The notes under the pieces are model-generated. The model had not been told where the DNA came from, searched no databases, and was given only the letters and a program-made list of their open reading frames with translations. The position numbers and the translations under genes are program-made. A stretch of 15,756 bases of DNA. Source: Thermohalobaculum sp039026295. GTDB taxonomy: Bacteria; Pseudomonadota; Alphaproteobacteria; Rhodobacterales; Rhodobacteraceae. The stretch is taken from NCBI GenBank assembly GCA_039026295.1, contig JBCCMP010000071.1, forward strand, positions 1 through 15,756, given 5' to 3'. This document shows positions 7,888 to 14,437 of the stretch, in pieces. Numbering within the stretch: the stretch's first letter is position 1; each line of letters opens with the position of its first letter.

Positions 7888-8637
7888 TCAGGCGTCTGAT
7901 GCGGCCTGGATGATCGGCAGGAAGTCGGCGGCTTTCAGCGAGGCACCGCCCACCAGGCCACCATCCACGTTCGGGACGGCGAATATCTCTGCCGCATTCC
8001 CCGGTTTCACCGATCCGCCGTAAAGCAGCCGAATGCCCTCTCCTGCTCCGGGAAAGGTCTCGACCAGCTTTGCATGCAGCGCATCGTGCATCTCGCCGAT
8101 GTCATCCAGCGACGGGGTGCGTCCGGTTCCGATCGCCCAGACCGGCTCGTAGGCAACGACGGTGTTCGCGGCAGTTGCGCCTGCAGGCACCGATCCTGCC
8201 ACCTGACCCGTGACCACGGCGACGGCATCTCCTGCATCGCGCTCCGCTTCGGTTTCGCCGACGCAAATGATCGCAATCAGCCCGGCGCGCCAGGCGGCCT
8301 CTGCTTTGGCCCGGACCATCTCGTCTGTCTCGCCGTGGTCAGCCCGCCGCTCGGAATGGCCGACGATGATTGCCGCGCCGCCTGCATCCTTGATCATCTC
8401 CGCCGACACATCCCCGGTATGCGCGCCGCTTGCCGCGGCATGGCAATCCTGCGCCCCGATCTGAACCGGTGCCCCCGCAGCGCTGTCGGCAAGGGCCGCC
8501 AGAACGGTCATGGGCGGGCAGATCAGCACGTCGCAGTTCGGGGCGCCGACGCTCTGAAGCATCCGCTCAAGCTCGGCTGCCGAGGCTTTCGTGCCGTTCA
8601 TTTTCCAGTTTCCGGCGGCAAGTTTGCGACGGGACAT
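7888..8637 (-). CDS. tpiA: Triosephosphate isomerase
   Basis: A full-length 249-residue TIM barrel that interconverts dihydroxyacetone phosphate and glyceraldehyde-3-phosphate. All active-site residues are visible: N10 and K12 in GNWKMNG, H94 in VGHSERR, E164 in AYEPVWAIGTG, and the phosphate-binding loop LLYGGSVKPGN near 205-214. The ATG at 8635-8637 has AAGGA about seven bases upstream. It sits 38 bp after the small membrane protein gene and 4 bp before gluQ, in the middle of a leftward operon otherwise concerned with iron-sulfur and tRNA functions. Confidence 0.97.
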   Translation of the reverse strand: MSRRKLAAGNWKMNGTKASAAELERMLQSVGAPNCDVLICPPMTVLAALADSAAGAPVQIGAQDCHAAASGAHTGDVSAEMIKDAGGAAIIVGHSERRADHGETDEMVRAKAEAAWRAGLIAIICVGETEAERDAGDAVAVVTGQVAGSVPAGATAANTVVAYEPVWAIGTGRTPSLDDIGEMHDALHAKLVETFPGAGEGIRLLYGGSVKPGNAAEIFAVPNVDGGLVGGASLKAADFLPIIQAASDA

Positions 8638-8675
8638 GCAGCTTCCTTTTGCAACTGATCGCGTGCGGGCGGATC

Positions 8676-9050
8676 TCAGGCGGGCGGCGCCAGTATGAAC
8701 GCCCCGAGCGCTCCAAGGATGCCGAGGCCTATCACGCCCGCGAGCACGCGAAAATAGATCTCTGCCCGAAAATGACGCGTGTCGAATTCGATCCGGCAGT
8801 CAGTTTCCGGCGTGACATAAATCCGGTAGTCCGCATCAGCAATGCCTTTGTCAAAGACGTTCCGCGCGGCCAGAGGATGGGCGCTGCGCTGCCACTCGAA
8901 CCATCGGCGGCGGGCAAGTTCCACGGTTCCTTGTGGCATGGAGCCATCGGCAGCCTCGGCACGAAACCGCACTTCGCCGGGGATCGAACTGGAGAAGAGC
9001 CAGAGCACCCTGCGCTTTTCACCGGCCTTGAGGTGAAAGACCTTAGCCAT
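8676..9050 (-). CDS. Small C-terminally membrane-anchored protein A, family not recognised
   Basis: A 124-residue protein starting at the ATG at 9048-9050, which overlaps the stop of the TfoX-like gene by eight bases (ATGGCTAA). The frame is open to 9302, but upstream sequence is the arginine-rich shadow of the TfoX-like gene. Residues 5-90 look like a small beta domain; residues about 100-120 form one hydrophobic helix close to the C-terminus, so the domain probably faces the cytoplasm as a tail-anchored protein. Landmarks are AGEKR (9-13), a PGEVRFRAEA stretch (24-33) and TPETDCRIEF (80-89). The same landmarks recur in the same order in the protein encoded at 9545-9904, suggesting paralogy. 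No known function. Confidence 0.75.
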   Translation of the reverse strand: MAKVFHLKAGEKRRVLWLFSSSIPGEVRFRAEAADGSMPQGTVELARRRWFEWQRSAHPLAARNVFDKGIADADYRIYVTPETDCRIEFDTRHFRAEIYFRVLAGVIGLGILGALGAFILAPPA

Positions 9051-9456
9051 TTCCGGGCGCGGACGACGCGGTTGCCTTTGCCTTCCGCGCAGCCTTGCGC
9101 GCCTTGGCGGCAGCTTTCTCCGCGGCCGCTTTCTGCGCCGGAACAAGCGATCTGCGTGCCCAGTCCGCAGCTTCGTCAGGGTCATCCATGGCGCTGTCCG
9201 GCAACGTCCAGTATGGCATGGCGACCGGACCACGTTTTTCATTCGAATAGATCCACTGTTCGGACCCAGCGTCTTCATAGGCCGGACCCAGCGCCTCGTC
9301 ACCGCGCATCATCAGCGTCTCGCCGCCCAGAACGATCGCGAAACAGGCGTCCCCGACATAGAGCCCGGCGCCGCCGAACATGCGCTTGATCTCGATCCGG
9401 CCGGCTCCGGCGAAAAGGTCTTGCAGTTGTTCCTTGTATTCGCTCGTAAGCGCCAT
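9043..9456 (-). CDS. TfoX N-terminal domain protein
   Basis: From the ATG at 9454-9456 the protein has 137 residues. That start has GGGGGA five bases upstream; the frame continues to 9492, but the extra residues have no support. Residues about 1-100 match the TfoX/Sxy N-terminal domain, with the hallmark KRMFGGAGLY (24-33). The TfoX C-terminal domain is absent. A 30-residue Ala/Lys/Arg-rich tail (from about 107) could bind nucleic acid or be a flexible linker. TfoX in gamma-proteobacteria activates competence genes; short TfoX_N-only proteins in alphaproteobacteria have no settled role. It lies between two related small membrane protein genes and overlaps the downstream one. Confidence 0.86.
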   Translation of the reverse strand: MALTSEYKEQLQDLFAGAGRIEIKRMFGGAGLYVGDACFAIVLGGETLMMRGDEALGPAYEDAGSEQWIYSNEKRGPVAMPYWTLPDSAMDDPDEAADWARRSLVPAQKAAAEKAAAKARKAARKAKATASSAPGNG

Positions 9457-9544
9457 TTTGTCCCCCGGGCTGCAACCAGTGGAAGCCTTCACGCGGACCA
9501 GCCTACCGGGAAACTTTCAGCGTCGCAAAGCTGAAGGGACGCTT

Positions 9545-9904
9545 TCAGCCGCCCAGAAAGTCCCAGGCCGTCCACCCGATTGCCACTGCCATCGCGACCC
9601 CGCCCGCCAGAAACATCCAGTCCGAGCCCGGCTTTTCAATTCGCCGAAAGGTGATTGCCGTGTCGGCCTCGGGAATGATGGCCAGGGTCTTCAAACCGGT
9701 TGCGTCCAGGCGGTTGTCCTCTGCCAGATCTGCCGTGCGGGGCAGATCCTCGCCCAGATCAATTTCGATCCGCCCACGCGGTGTGCCGGAAAGGGTCGAT
9801 GCCCGGAACCAGATCTCCGGCACCGCCTCGTCGCCGATAAGGATAACCGTCCGCTCGCCTGCCCGGGCAAGCTGCGTCGTCGGCGCCCGCCGTTTGCGGC
9901 GCAT
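9545..9904 (-). CDS. Small C-terminally membrane-anchored protein B, family not recognised
   Basis: A 119-residue protein whose ATG (9902-9904) shares one base with the TAA of the IscA-type gene (TAATG), a classic coupled start. It has a basic head (MRRKRR), a beta-rich domain (about 12-88) and a single hydrophobic helix at about 96-114 near the C-terminus. Landmarks AGERT (15-19), WFRA (32-35), GRIEI (44-48) and PEADTAITF (78-86) line up with those of protein A at 8676-9050. No enzyme motif or cysteine is seen. The link to the iron-sulfur gene is by position only. Confidence 0.75.
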   Translation of the reverse strand: MRRKRRAPTTQLARAGERTVILIGDEAVPEIWFRASTLSGTPRGRIEIDLGEDLPRTADLAEDNRLDATGLKTLAIIPEADTAITFRRIEKPGSDWMFLAGGVAMAVAIGWTAWDFLGG

Positions 9905-10254
9905 TACATGCCTTCGAACTTGATCGACTCGCCGCAGCCGCAGCTTTCGGTGACGTTCGGGTTGTTGAACACGAACCCGGATTCCAGCAGCGAAGTCTTA
10001 TAGTCGATCTCGGTTCCGAACAGGAACATCTGCGCCATCGGCGCGATCATCACCCGGGCACCTTCCGTTTCGACAATCGCGTCGTGCTCGCCAATCTCGG
10101 TGGCGTGCTCCATGGTGTATTCCATGCCCGCACAGCCGCCTTTCTTGACGCCGATGCGCAATCCCTTGACCGTGTCGCTCTCCATCAGCTTGTTGATCCG
10201 CTTGATGGCGGCAGGGGTCAGGGTGACGGGATCGTTGCCGGGAACACCGAACAT
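9904..10254 (-). CDS. sufA: IscA/SufA-type (HesB family) iron-sulfur cluster assembly protein
   Basis: The 116-residue A-type carrier has the three conserved cysteines: C41 in KKGGCAGMEY, and C105 and C107 in the C-terminal CGCG motif. These hold a [2Fe-2S]/[4Fe-4S] cluster passed to apo-proteins. A GTG two codons upstream (10258-10260) is also possible and sits closer to the GGAG site; the ATG at 10252-10254 is preferred because related proteins, as I recall them, begin MFG-P-G. It is the first gene of the six-gene leftward run. Whether it is SufA, ErpA or IscA in function cannot be settled here; a SufT-type gene lies 0.6 kb away. Confidence 0.9.
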   Translation of the reverse strand: MFGVPGNDPVTLTPAAIKRINKLMESDTVKGLRIGVKKGGCAGMEYTMEHATEIGEHDAIVETEGARVMIAPMAQMFLFGTEIDYKTSLLESGFVFNNPNVTESCGCGESIKFEGM

Positions 10255-10281
10255 CTGCACTGTCTCCGAAGTTGCAAGCGC

Positions 10282-10310
10282 AAGGTAAGCGCTTTGGGCC
10301 GTTTCCTCAA
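10282..10310 (-). promoter_or_regulatory. Candidate promoter for the sufA-to-gluQ run
   Basis: On the leftward strand TTGAGG (10310-10305) is followed 17 bases later by TACCTT (10287-10282). The match to a sigma-70-type promoter is moderate, but the spacing is ideal and it would give a leader of roughly 20 bases before the ATG at 10254. The spacer contains the perfect palindrome AAGCGCTT (10287-10294), a possible operator. Confidence 0.33.
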
Positions 10311-10391
10311 GGGCGCGGATGTGACCGATCTTGGCGCATGCGGCCCAGTTTGTTACGCCTTCGCGCGACCATATTGACCCGGGGTTTCAGC

Positions 10392-10886
10392 ATGTTGCGC
10401 ATTATTGCTCTTCTTCCGATCTTTGTTCTCGCCGGATGTCTGACCACCAAGACACAGGTGTTCACGCTTCAGAACTCGATCCCGGCGGGCGAATCTCAGC
10501 TCTTCATGCAGGTGGTCGAGGCGTGGGAACGCCACGGCAAACCGCAGGACTCGCCGCGCGAAATCGCCGAAAAGGGGGAACGCGTGGTCGAGACGGCAGG
10601 CATCGTCATTATCCAGGAAACCAAGCGCAACGGCACTTTCGAATTCTACGCGGTCGGCATGATGGGTGATCGACCGATGGCCTGCTTTGCCCACGATGCG
10701 CAGGTCGAACCGATTGCGGCGCGCCACGGGGTCGATGTCACGATAGATCGCGACGACGACGCGGACCAGATCGCCCCGGCACCGATGCAGGCGGACGGGG
10801 ACGCCGCATCGCTCTATCCGTTCATAATGGACGTCTTCGGCAGCGGCACGCTCAGCTGTTTCACGCCGCCGCACGAAGAGGCCTGA
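10392..10886 (+). CDS. Small putative lipoprotein, family not recognised
   Basis: The 164-residue product opens with MLRIIALLPIFVLAGC, a lipoprotein signal with lipobox LAGC and lipidated cysteine C16. The residue after the cysteine is Leu, so export to the outer membrane is allowed. The mature part is a mixed alpha/beta domain of about 145 residues with two further cysteines (in MACFAH and LSCFTPP) and an acidic run (DRDDDAD). The ATG at 10392 has GGGG about eight bases upstream; longer frames back to 10272 lack a signal sequence. It diverges from the sufA-type gene and ends four bases before the DUF59 gene on the other strand. Function unknown. Confidence 0.8.
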   Translation: MLRIIALLPIFVLAGCLTTKTQVFTLQNSIPAGESQLFMQVVEAWERHGKPQDSPREIAEKGERVVETAGIVIIQETKRNGTFEFYAVGMMGDRPMACFAHDAQVEPIAARHGVDVTIDRDDDADQIAPAPMQADGDAASLYPFIMDVFGSGTLSCFTPPHEEA

Positions 10887-10889
10887 GGG

Positions 10890-11252
10890 TCAGATAAAGC
10901 CAAGCTCCAGCCGGGCAGCATCCGACAGCATGTCCATGCCCCAGGGCGGGTCCCAGACCAGTTCGACCTGAGCGCTTTTCACGCCGGGGACCATTTCCAC
11001 CGCGTCCTGCACCCAGATCGGCATCTCGCCCGCGACAGGACAGCCCGGTGCCGTCAGAGACATGTCGATCTCGACCTCGCCTTCTTCGGCAATCCGGATG
11101 GAGTAAATCAGACCGAGTTCAAAGATATTCACCGGAATCTCGGGGTCGTGCACGGTCCGGCACGCATCGCAGATCGATTCATACAGCGGATGCTCGTCGG
11201 TCGACGGTTTGATCAGCGGCTCGCCTTCTGCAGGCGGTGTCTGGTCGTTCAT
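10890..11252 (-). CDS. sufT: DUF59/MIP18-family SUF-associated Fe-S assembly protein (SufT type)
   Basis: A 120-residue protein from the ATG at 11250-11252, with GAGG eight bases upstream; the open frame extends to 11402 but that part looks non-coding. The DUF59 signatures are clear: DPEIPVNIFELGLIY (36-50), and MSLTAPGCPV with the conserved cysteine C71, followed by VELVWDPPW. Members such as SufT help mature iron-sulfur proteins. A relative, PaaD, acts in phenylacetate degradation, but no paa genes are nearby, so the SUF role is preferred. It is separated from the SufA-type gene by a lipoprotein gene on the opposite strand. Confidence 0.88.
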   Translation of the reverse strand: MNDQTPPAEGEPLIKPSTDEHPLYESICDACRTVHDPEIPVNIFELGLIYSIRIAEEGEVEIDMSLTAPGCPVAGEMPIWVQDAVEMVPGVKSAQVELVWDPPWGMDMLSDAARLELGFI

Positions 11253-11425
11253 GGCTCGGACCTCGCGTGGCTTGCGCCGAATATAGGCGCGCAGACGCGG
11301 ATTGGAAGCGGCAATGGAAGCAGGAACAGAAGCTGGTTCAATCCCGTCCAGTGCGCCCGGAAAGCTTGCGTCGTCGGCCGCAGGCCACCATGTCTGTCGC
11401 ATGGCTTGAGGTTACAGGAGCGGTC

Positions 11426-12049
11426 ATGTCCAGGCAAAAGACGGTCGACCGGCAACGCAGGTTCTTCATTGCGGGCGCACTTGGTGCGGCGGCGACCGCA
11501 ACGCCGGCGGTGCTTTGGGCCGACACAGATTTCGCGACCCGTCTCGCTCTGGCAGCAGAGGACAGGGCCAATCACCGGGTCCTCTACGATCCCAGTTATG
11601 TCTCCATCTCGTATCCGATGGGCGATGTGCCCGCGAATACCGGCGTCTGCACGGATGTCGTGATCCGCGCCTACCGCGCGGTGGGCATCGACCTTCAGGA
11701 GCGGGTGCACAGGGACATGAAGCGGAACTTTTCCAGTTATCCGAAGATCTGGGGCCTGCGCCGCCCCGACACCAATATCGACCATCGCCGCGTGCCCAAT
11801 CTTGAGACATTCCTCAAACGGCAGGGCGCGGCGCTGCCGCTCTCCTCTGACCCGGCGGTCTTTCAGCCGGGCGATGTGGTGACGTGGCGTCTTCCGGACA
11901 ACCGCCCTCACATGGGGATCGTCACCACGCGCAAATCGGCCGGCGGCGTCCCGCTGATCTCTCACAACATCGGTGCGGGGCCGCGGGTCGAGGACATGCT
12001 GTTCGATCTGAAGATCCACGGCCATTTCCGCTGGCACCCGCCGCGTTAG
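11426..12049 (+). CDS. DUF1287 family exported protein with Tat-like signal
   Basis: The 207-residue protein starts at an ATG with a strong AGGAG five bases upstream; a longer frame from 11237 is not supported. The N-terminus RQRRFFIAGALG contains an RR-x-F-I twin-arginine-like motif (R11, R12), then a hydrophobic segment ending near WADT (31-34), so Tat export is likely. The rest matches DUF1287 proteins (E. coli YijF type), which have a fold related to NlpC/P60 cysteine peptidases: C75 in NTGVCTDV as candidate nucleophile, H162 in RPHMGIV, and H180-N181 in LISHNIG. A cell-envelope hydrolase is possible, but activity is unproven for the family. It leads the rightward run. Confidence 0.84.
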   Translation: MSRQKTVDRQRRFFIAGALGAAATATPAVLWADTDFATRLALAAEDRANHRVLYDPSYVSISYPMGDVPANTGVCTDVVIRAYRAVGIDLQERVHRDMKRNFSSYPKIWGLRRPDTNIDHRRVPNLETFLKRQGAALPLSSDPAVFQPGDVVTWRLPDNRPHMGIVTTRKSAGGVPLISHNIGAGPRVEDMLFDLKIHGHFRWHPPR

Positions 12050-12068
12050 GCGCTGGCGTTTCGGGCCG

Positions 12069-12088
12069 GGGGCGCTAGAACGCGCCCC
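12069..12088 (+). promoter_or_regulatory. Perfect GC hairpin abutting the tgt start codon
   Basis: GGGGCGC (12069-12075) and GCGCCCC (12082-12088) form a perfect seven-pair all-G/C stem with the 6-nt loop TAGAAC. Its last base is directly next to the ATG of tgt, so the 3' arm occupies the place where a Shine-Dalgarno would be. No T-run follows. It could limit tgt translation or pause transcription between the DUF1287 gene and tgt. Confidence 0.6.
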
Positions 12089-13219
12089 ATGACGGACCGT
12101 TTCAGTTTTCAGATCCACGCCACCGACGGGCGCGCGCGGCATGGCACCATCCAGACGACGCGTGGACAGATCCGCACGCCCGCCTTCATGCCCGTGGGCA
12201 CCGCGGCGACAGTCAAAGCGATGCTGCCCGAAAGCGTGGCAGCCACGGGCGCGGACATTCTGCTGGGCAACACGTACCACCTGATGCTGCGCCCGGGGGC
12301 CGAGCGGATCGCGCGGCTGGGCGGACTGCACAAGTTCATGAACTGGTGCGGCCCGATCCTGACCGACAGCGGCGGCTTTCAGGTGATGAGCCTGACCCAG
12401 TTGCGCAAACTCACCGAAAAAGGCGTCGAATTTGCCAGCCACATCGACGGGTCAAAACACCTGCTCAGCCCCGAGTCCTCGATGGAGATCCAGCGCAATC
12501 TCGGCTCGGACATCGTCATGTGCTTTGACGAATGCACGCCCTTTCCGGCGACCGAAGAGGTGGCCTTAAAGTCCATGCGTCTGTCCATGCGCTGGGCCGA
12601 GAGGTCGCGGGAGGCGTTCGGCGACCGCCCCGGTCACGCGCTGTTCGGCATCCAGCAGGGTTCGGTCTTTCTCGACCAGCGCGCGGAATCGGCCGAGGCA
12701 TTGAGCAAGATCGGCTTCGACGGCTATGCCATCGGCGGCCTCGCGGTGGGAGAGGGGCAGGAGAAGATGTTCGAGGTGCTCGATTACGCGCCCGGCCAGC
12801 TTCCCGCCGACAAGCCGCGCTATCTGATGGGGGTAGGTAAACCCGATGATCTGGTCGGCGCGGTGCAGCGCGGGGTCGACATGTTCGACTGCGTTCTGCC
12901 GACGCGATCTGGCCGGACCGGGCAAGCCTTCACGCGCCGCGGTGTCGTCAACATCAAGAACGCCCGGCACGCGGACGACCCGCGTCCGCTGGACCCGGAC
13001 TGCCTTTGCCCGTGCTGCTCCGGCTATTCGCGGGCCTATCTGCACCACGCCTTCAAGTCGAACGAGATCATCGCCTCTATGCTGCTGACCTGGCACAACC
13101 TCCACTATTATCAGGAAATCATGGCCGGGATGCGCAAGGCGATTGCAAACGGAAAACTCGATGCATTTGTCGAGCGTTTCCACGCCCAACAGGCCGAAGG
13201 TGACCTGGAGCCGCTATGA
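12089..13219 (+). CDS. tgt: tRNA-guanine(34) transglycosylase (queuine tRNA-ribosyltransferase)
   Basis: A full-length 376-residue enzyme that swaps guanine-34 for preQ1 in tRNAs for Asp, Asn, His and Tyr, the committed step of queuosine formation on tRNA. Key residues: D93 in LTDSGGFQ (general base), D147 in the MCFDEC substrate pocket, the GGLAVGE loop (216-222), and nucleophile D267 in FDCVLPTR. The zinc site is C305, C307, C310 and H336 (CxCx2C, 25 residues, H). The start is fixed by the typical N-terminus MTDRFSFQIHATDG, although no Shine-Dalgarno is present, only a GC hairpin. It lies 39 bp after the DUF1287 gene. gluQ, which acts on finished Q34, is in the same window. Confidence 0.97.
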   Translation: MTDRFSFQIHATDGRARHGTIQTTRGQIRTPAFMPVGTAATVKAMLPESVAATGADILLGNTYHLMLRPGAERIARLGGLHKFMNWCGPILTDSGGFQVMSLTQLRKLTEKGVEFASHIDGSKHLLSPESSMEIQRNLGSDIVMCFDECTPFPATEEVALKSMRLSMRWAERSREAFGDRPGHALFGIQQGSVFLDQRAESAEALSKIGFDGYAIGGLAVGEGQEKMFEVLDYAPGQLPADKPRYLMGVGKPDDLVGAVQRGVDMFDCVLPTRSGRTGQAFTRRGVVNIKNARHADDPRPLDPDCLCPCCSGYSRAYLHHAFKSNEIIASMLLTWHNLHYYQEIMAGMRKAIANGKLDAFVERFHAQQAEGDLEPL

Positions 13220-13262
13220 CACGCGCTGCCCCGACACTTGCCGCTCCCGGCGCGCTCGCTTA

Positions 13263-13285
13263 GCCTCTCCGCAAAAGAGGGAGGC
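13263..13285 (+). promoter_or_regulatory. Hairpin that covers the ribosome site of the SDR gene
   Basis: GCCTCTC (13263-13269) can pair with GGGAGGC (13279-13285), seven pairs including one G-U, around a 9-nt loop. The 3' arm contains the entire GGGAGG Shine-Dalgarno of the GTG start at 13291. This arrangement would make translation of the dehydrogenase depend on opening the hairpin. Confidence 0.45.
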
Positions 13286-13290
13286 CTTCA

Positions 13291-14025
13291 GTGAAATCGA
13301 TCATCATCACCGGCGCCGGGTCGGGTGTGGGGCGCGCCGCCGCCGAGGCGTGCCTGAACGCCGGCTGGGGCGTCGCGCTGCTGGGCCGCCGCGCCGAGGC
13401 GTTGGAGGAAACCGCAAAGGGCCGCGACGCGGCTCTGGTCCTGCCAACGGACGTCACGGACGAAGCCGCCGTGGAGGCTGCATTCAAGGCCACAGTCGAC
13501 CGCTTCGGCCGCCTTGATGCCGTGTTCAACAATGCGGGCGCGAGTTCGCCGCCCGCAACGGCCGATGAAACGCCGGTGGAGACCTGGAGGCACGTCGTCG
13601 AGGTCAATCTGACGGCCACCTTTCTCTGCGCCCGTGCCGCCTTTGCGCAGATGCGCCTTCAGGACCCGCAGGGCGGGCGGATCATCAACAACGGCTCGAT
13701 CTCCGCCCACGTCCCGCGCCCGGGCTCCGCGCCGTACACGTCGACCAAGCACGCGATTACCGGCCTGACGAAGTCGCTGTCACTGGATGGGCGCCCCTAT
13801 CGGATCGCCTGCGGGCAGATCGACATCGGCAATGCCGAAACCCCGATGACCGAGCGGATGGCGGAAGGTGTCCCCCAGGCCAACGGCGAGATGGCCATCG
13901 AGGACCGCATGGACGTCGCCCATGTCGGCGAGGCCGTCCTGCAGATGGCCGAGCTGCCGCTAGAGAGCAACATCCAGTTCATGACCATCATGGCCACCAA
14001 CATGCCGTTCATCGGCCGGGGGTAG
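13291..14025 (+). CDS. Short-chain dehydrogenase/reductase (SDR), substrate unknown
   Basis: A 244-residue classical SDR. Visible motifs: the cofactor loop TGAGSGVG (7-14), the NNAG motif (80-83), and the catalytic tetrad N107 (in VEVNLT), S136, Y149 and K153 in the YTSTK box. The residues after the second strand (LLGRRAEA) include arginines, consistent with NADP(H) preference, but this is a weak indicator. It starts with GTG, preceded by a good GGGAGG seven bases upstream. It lies 71 bp after tgt and four bases before the thioesterase gene. The substrate cannot be told from the sequence. Confidence 0.9.
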   Translation: MKSIIITGAGSGVGRAAAEACLNAGWGVALLGRRAEALEETAKGRDAALVLPTDVTDEAAVEAAFKATVDRFGRLDAVFNNAGASSPPATADETPVETWRHVVEVNLTATFLCARAAFAQMRLQDPQGGRIINNGSISAHVPRPGSAPYTSTKHAITGLTKSLSLDGRPYRIACGQIDIGNAETPMTERMAEGVPQANGEMAIEDRMDVAHVGEAVLQMAELPLESNIQFMTIMATNMPFIGRG

Positions 14026-14029
14026 GGGG

Positions 14030-14431
14030 ATGCCCGACCTCCCCGCCAACCCCGCGGACATGATGCCGTTCTCGAAGCTGATGGGGGTTCAGGTCACATT
14101 GGCGACCAAGGACCGGGTCGAGGCCAGGCTGATCGTGCGTCCCGACCTCTGCACCGGTGGCAAGATCATGCACGGCGGTGCGGTCATGGCTTATGCCGAC
14201 GCGCTGGGCGCGATCGGGGCGGTGTTGAACCTGCCCGAAGACGCCAAGGGGACAACGACGATCGAGAGCAAGACGAACTTCCTCGGGGCCAGTCCGGAAG
14301 GCGACACGATCACTGCCGTTGCGACGCCCGTGTCAGTGGGACGGCGGATATCGGTCTGGCAGACGGCGATGCATCGGTCTGACGGCAAGCAGGTGGCGCT
14401 GGTGACGCAGACGCAGTTGGTGTTGCGTTAA
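14030..14431 (+). CDS. PaaI-type hotdog-fold acyl-CoA thioesterase
   Basis: A 133-residue hotdog protein. The helix motif IMHGGAVMAYADALG (46-60) carries the conserved HGG (48-50) and the catalytic acid D57, as in PaaI/YdiI-type thioesterases, which hydrolyse acyl- or aryl-CoA. A strand with SKTNFLG and the GRRISVWQTAM segment follow in the usual order. The ATG is four bases after the SDR stop, with a run of G's as ribosome site, so the two are co-translated and may act on the same acyl-CoA route (inference). No other phenylacetate genes are present. Confidence 0.88.
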   Translation: MPDLPANPADMMPFSKLMGVQVTLATKDRVEARLIVRPDLCTGGKIMHGGAVMAYADALGAIGAVLNLPEDAKGTTTIESKTNFLGASPEGDTITAVATPVSVGRRISVWQTAMHRSDGKQVALVTQTQLVLR

Positions 14432-14437
14432 CCGACC

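Noticed and set aside
8430..9389. 319-residue rightward open frame
   Set aside because: It is antisense to tpiA, protein A and the TfoX-like gene; Arg/Pro/Ser-rich composition indicates a shadow.
10890..11252. PaaD of the phenylacetyl-CoA epoxidase, together with the PaaI-type thioesterase
   Set aside because: No other paa genes are present and the two genes are in opposite runs; the SUF-associated reading fits the nearby IscA-type gene better.
12069..12088. preQ1 riboswitch upstream of tgt
   Set aside because: The hairpin lacks the C-rich loop and A-rich tail of preQ1-I, and there is no room for preQ1-II or preQ1-III folds before the start.
12069..12088. Rho-independent terminator after the DUF1287 gene
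   Set aside because: There is no T-run; the stem is followed directly by the tgt ATG.
11249..12442. 397-residue leftward open frame
   Set aside because: It is antisense to the DUF1287 gene and tgt, both clearly real; the His/Arg-rich product matches nothing I recognise.
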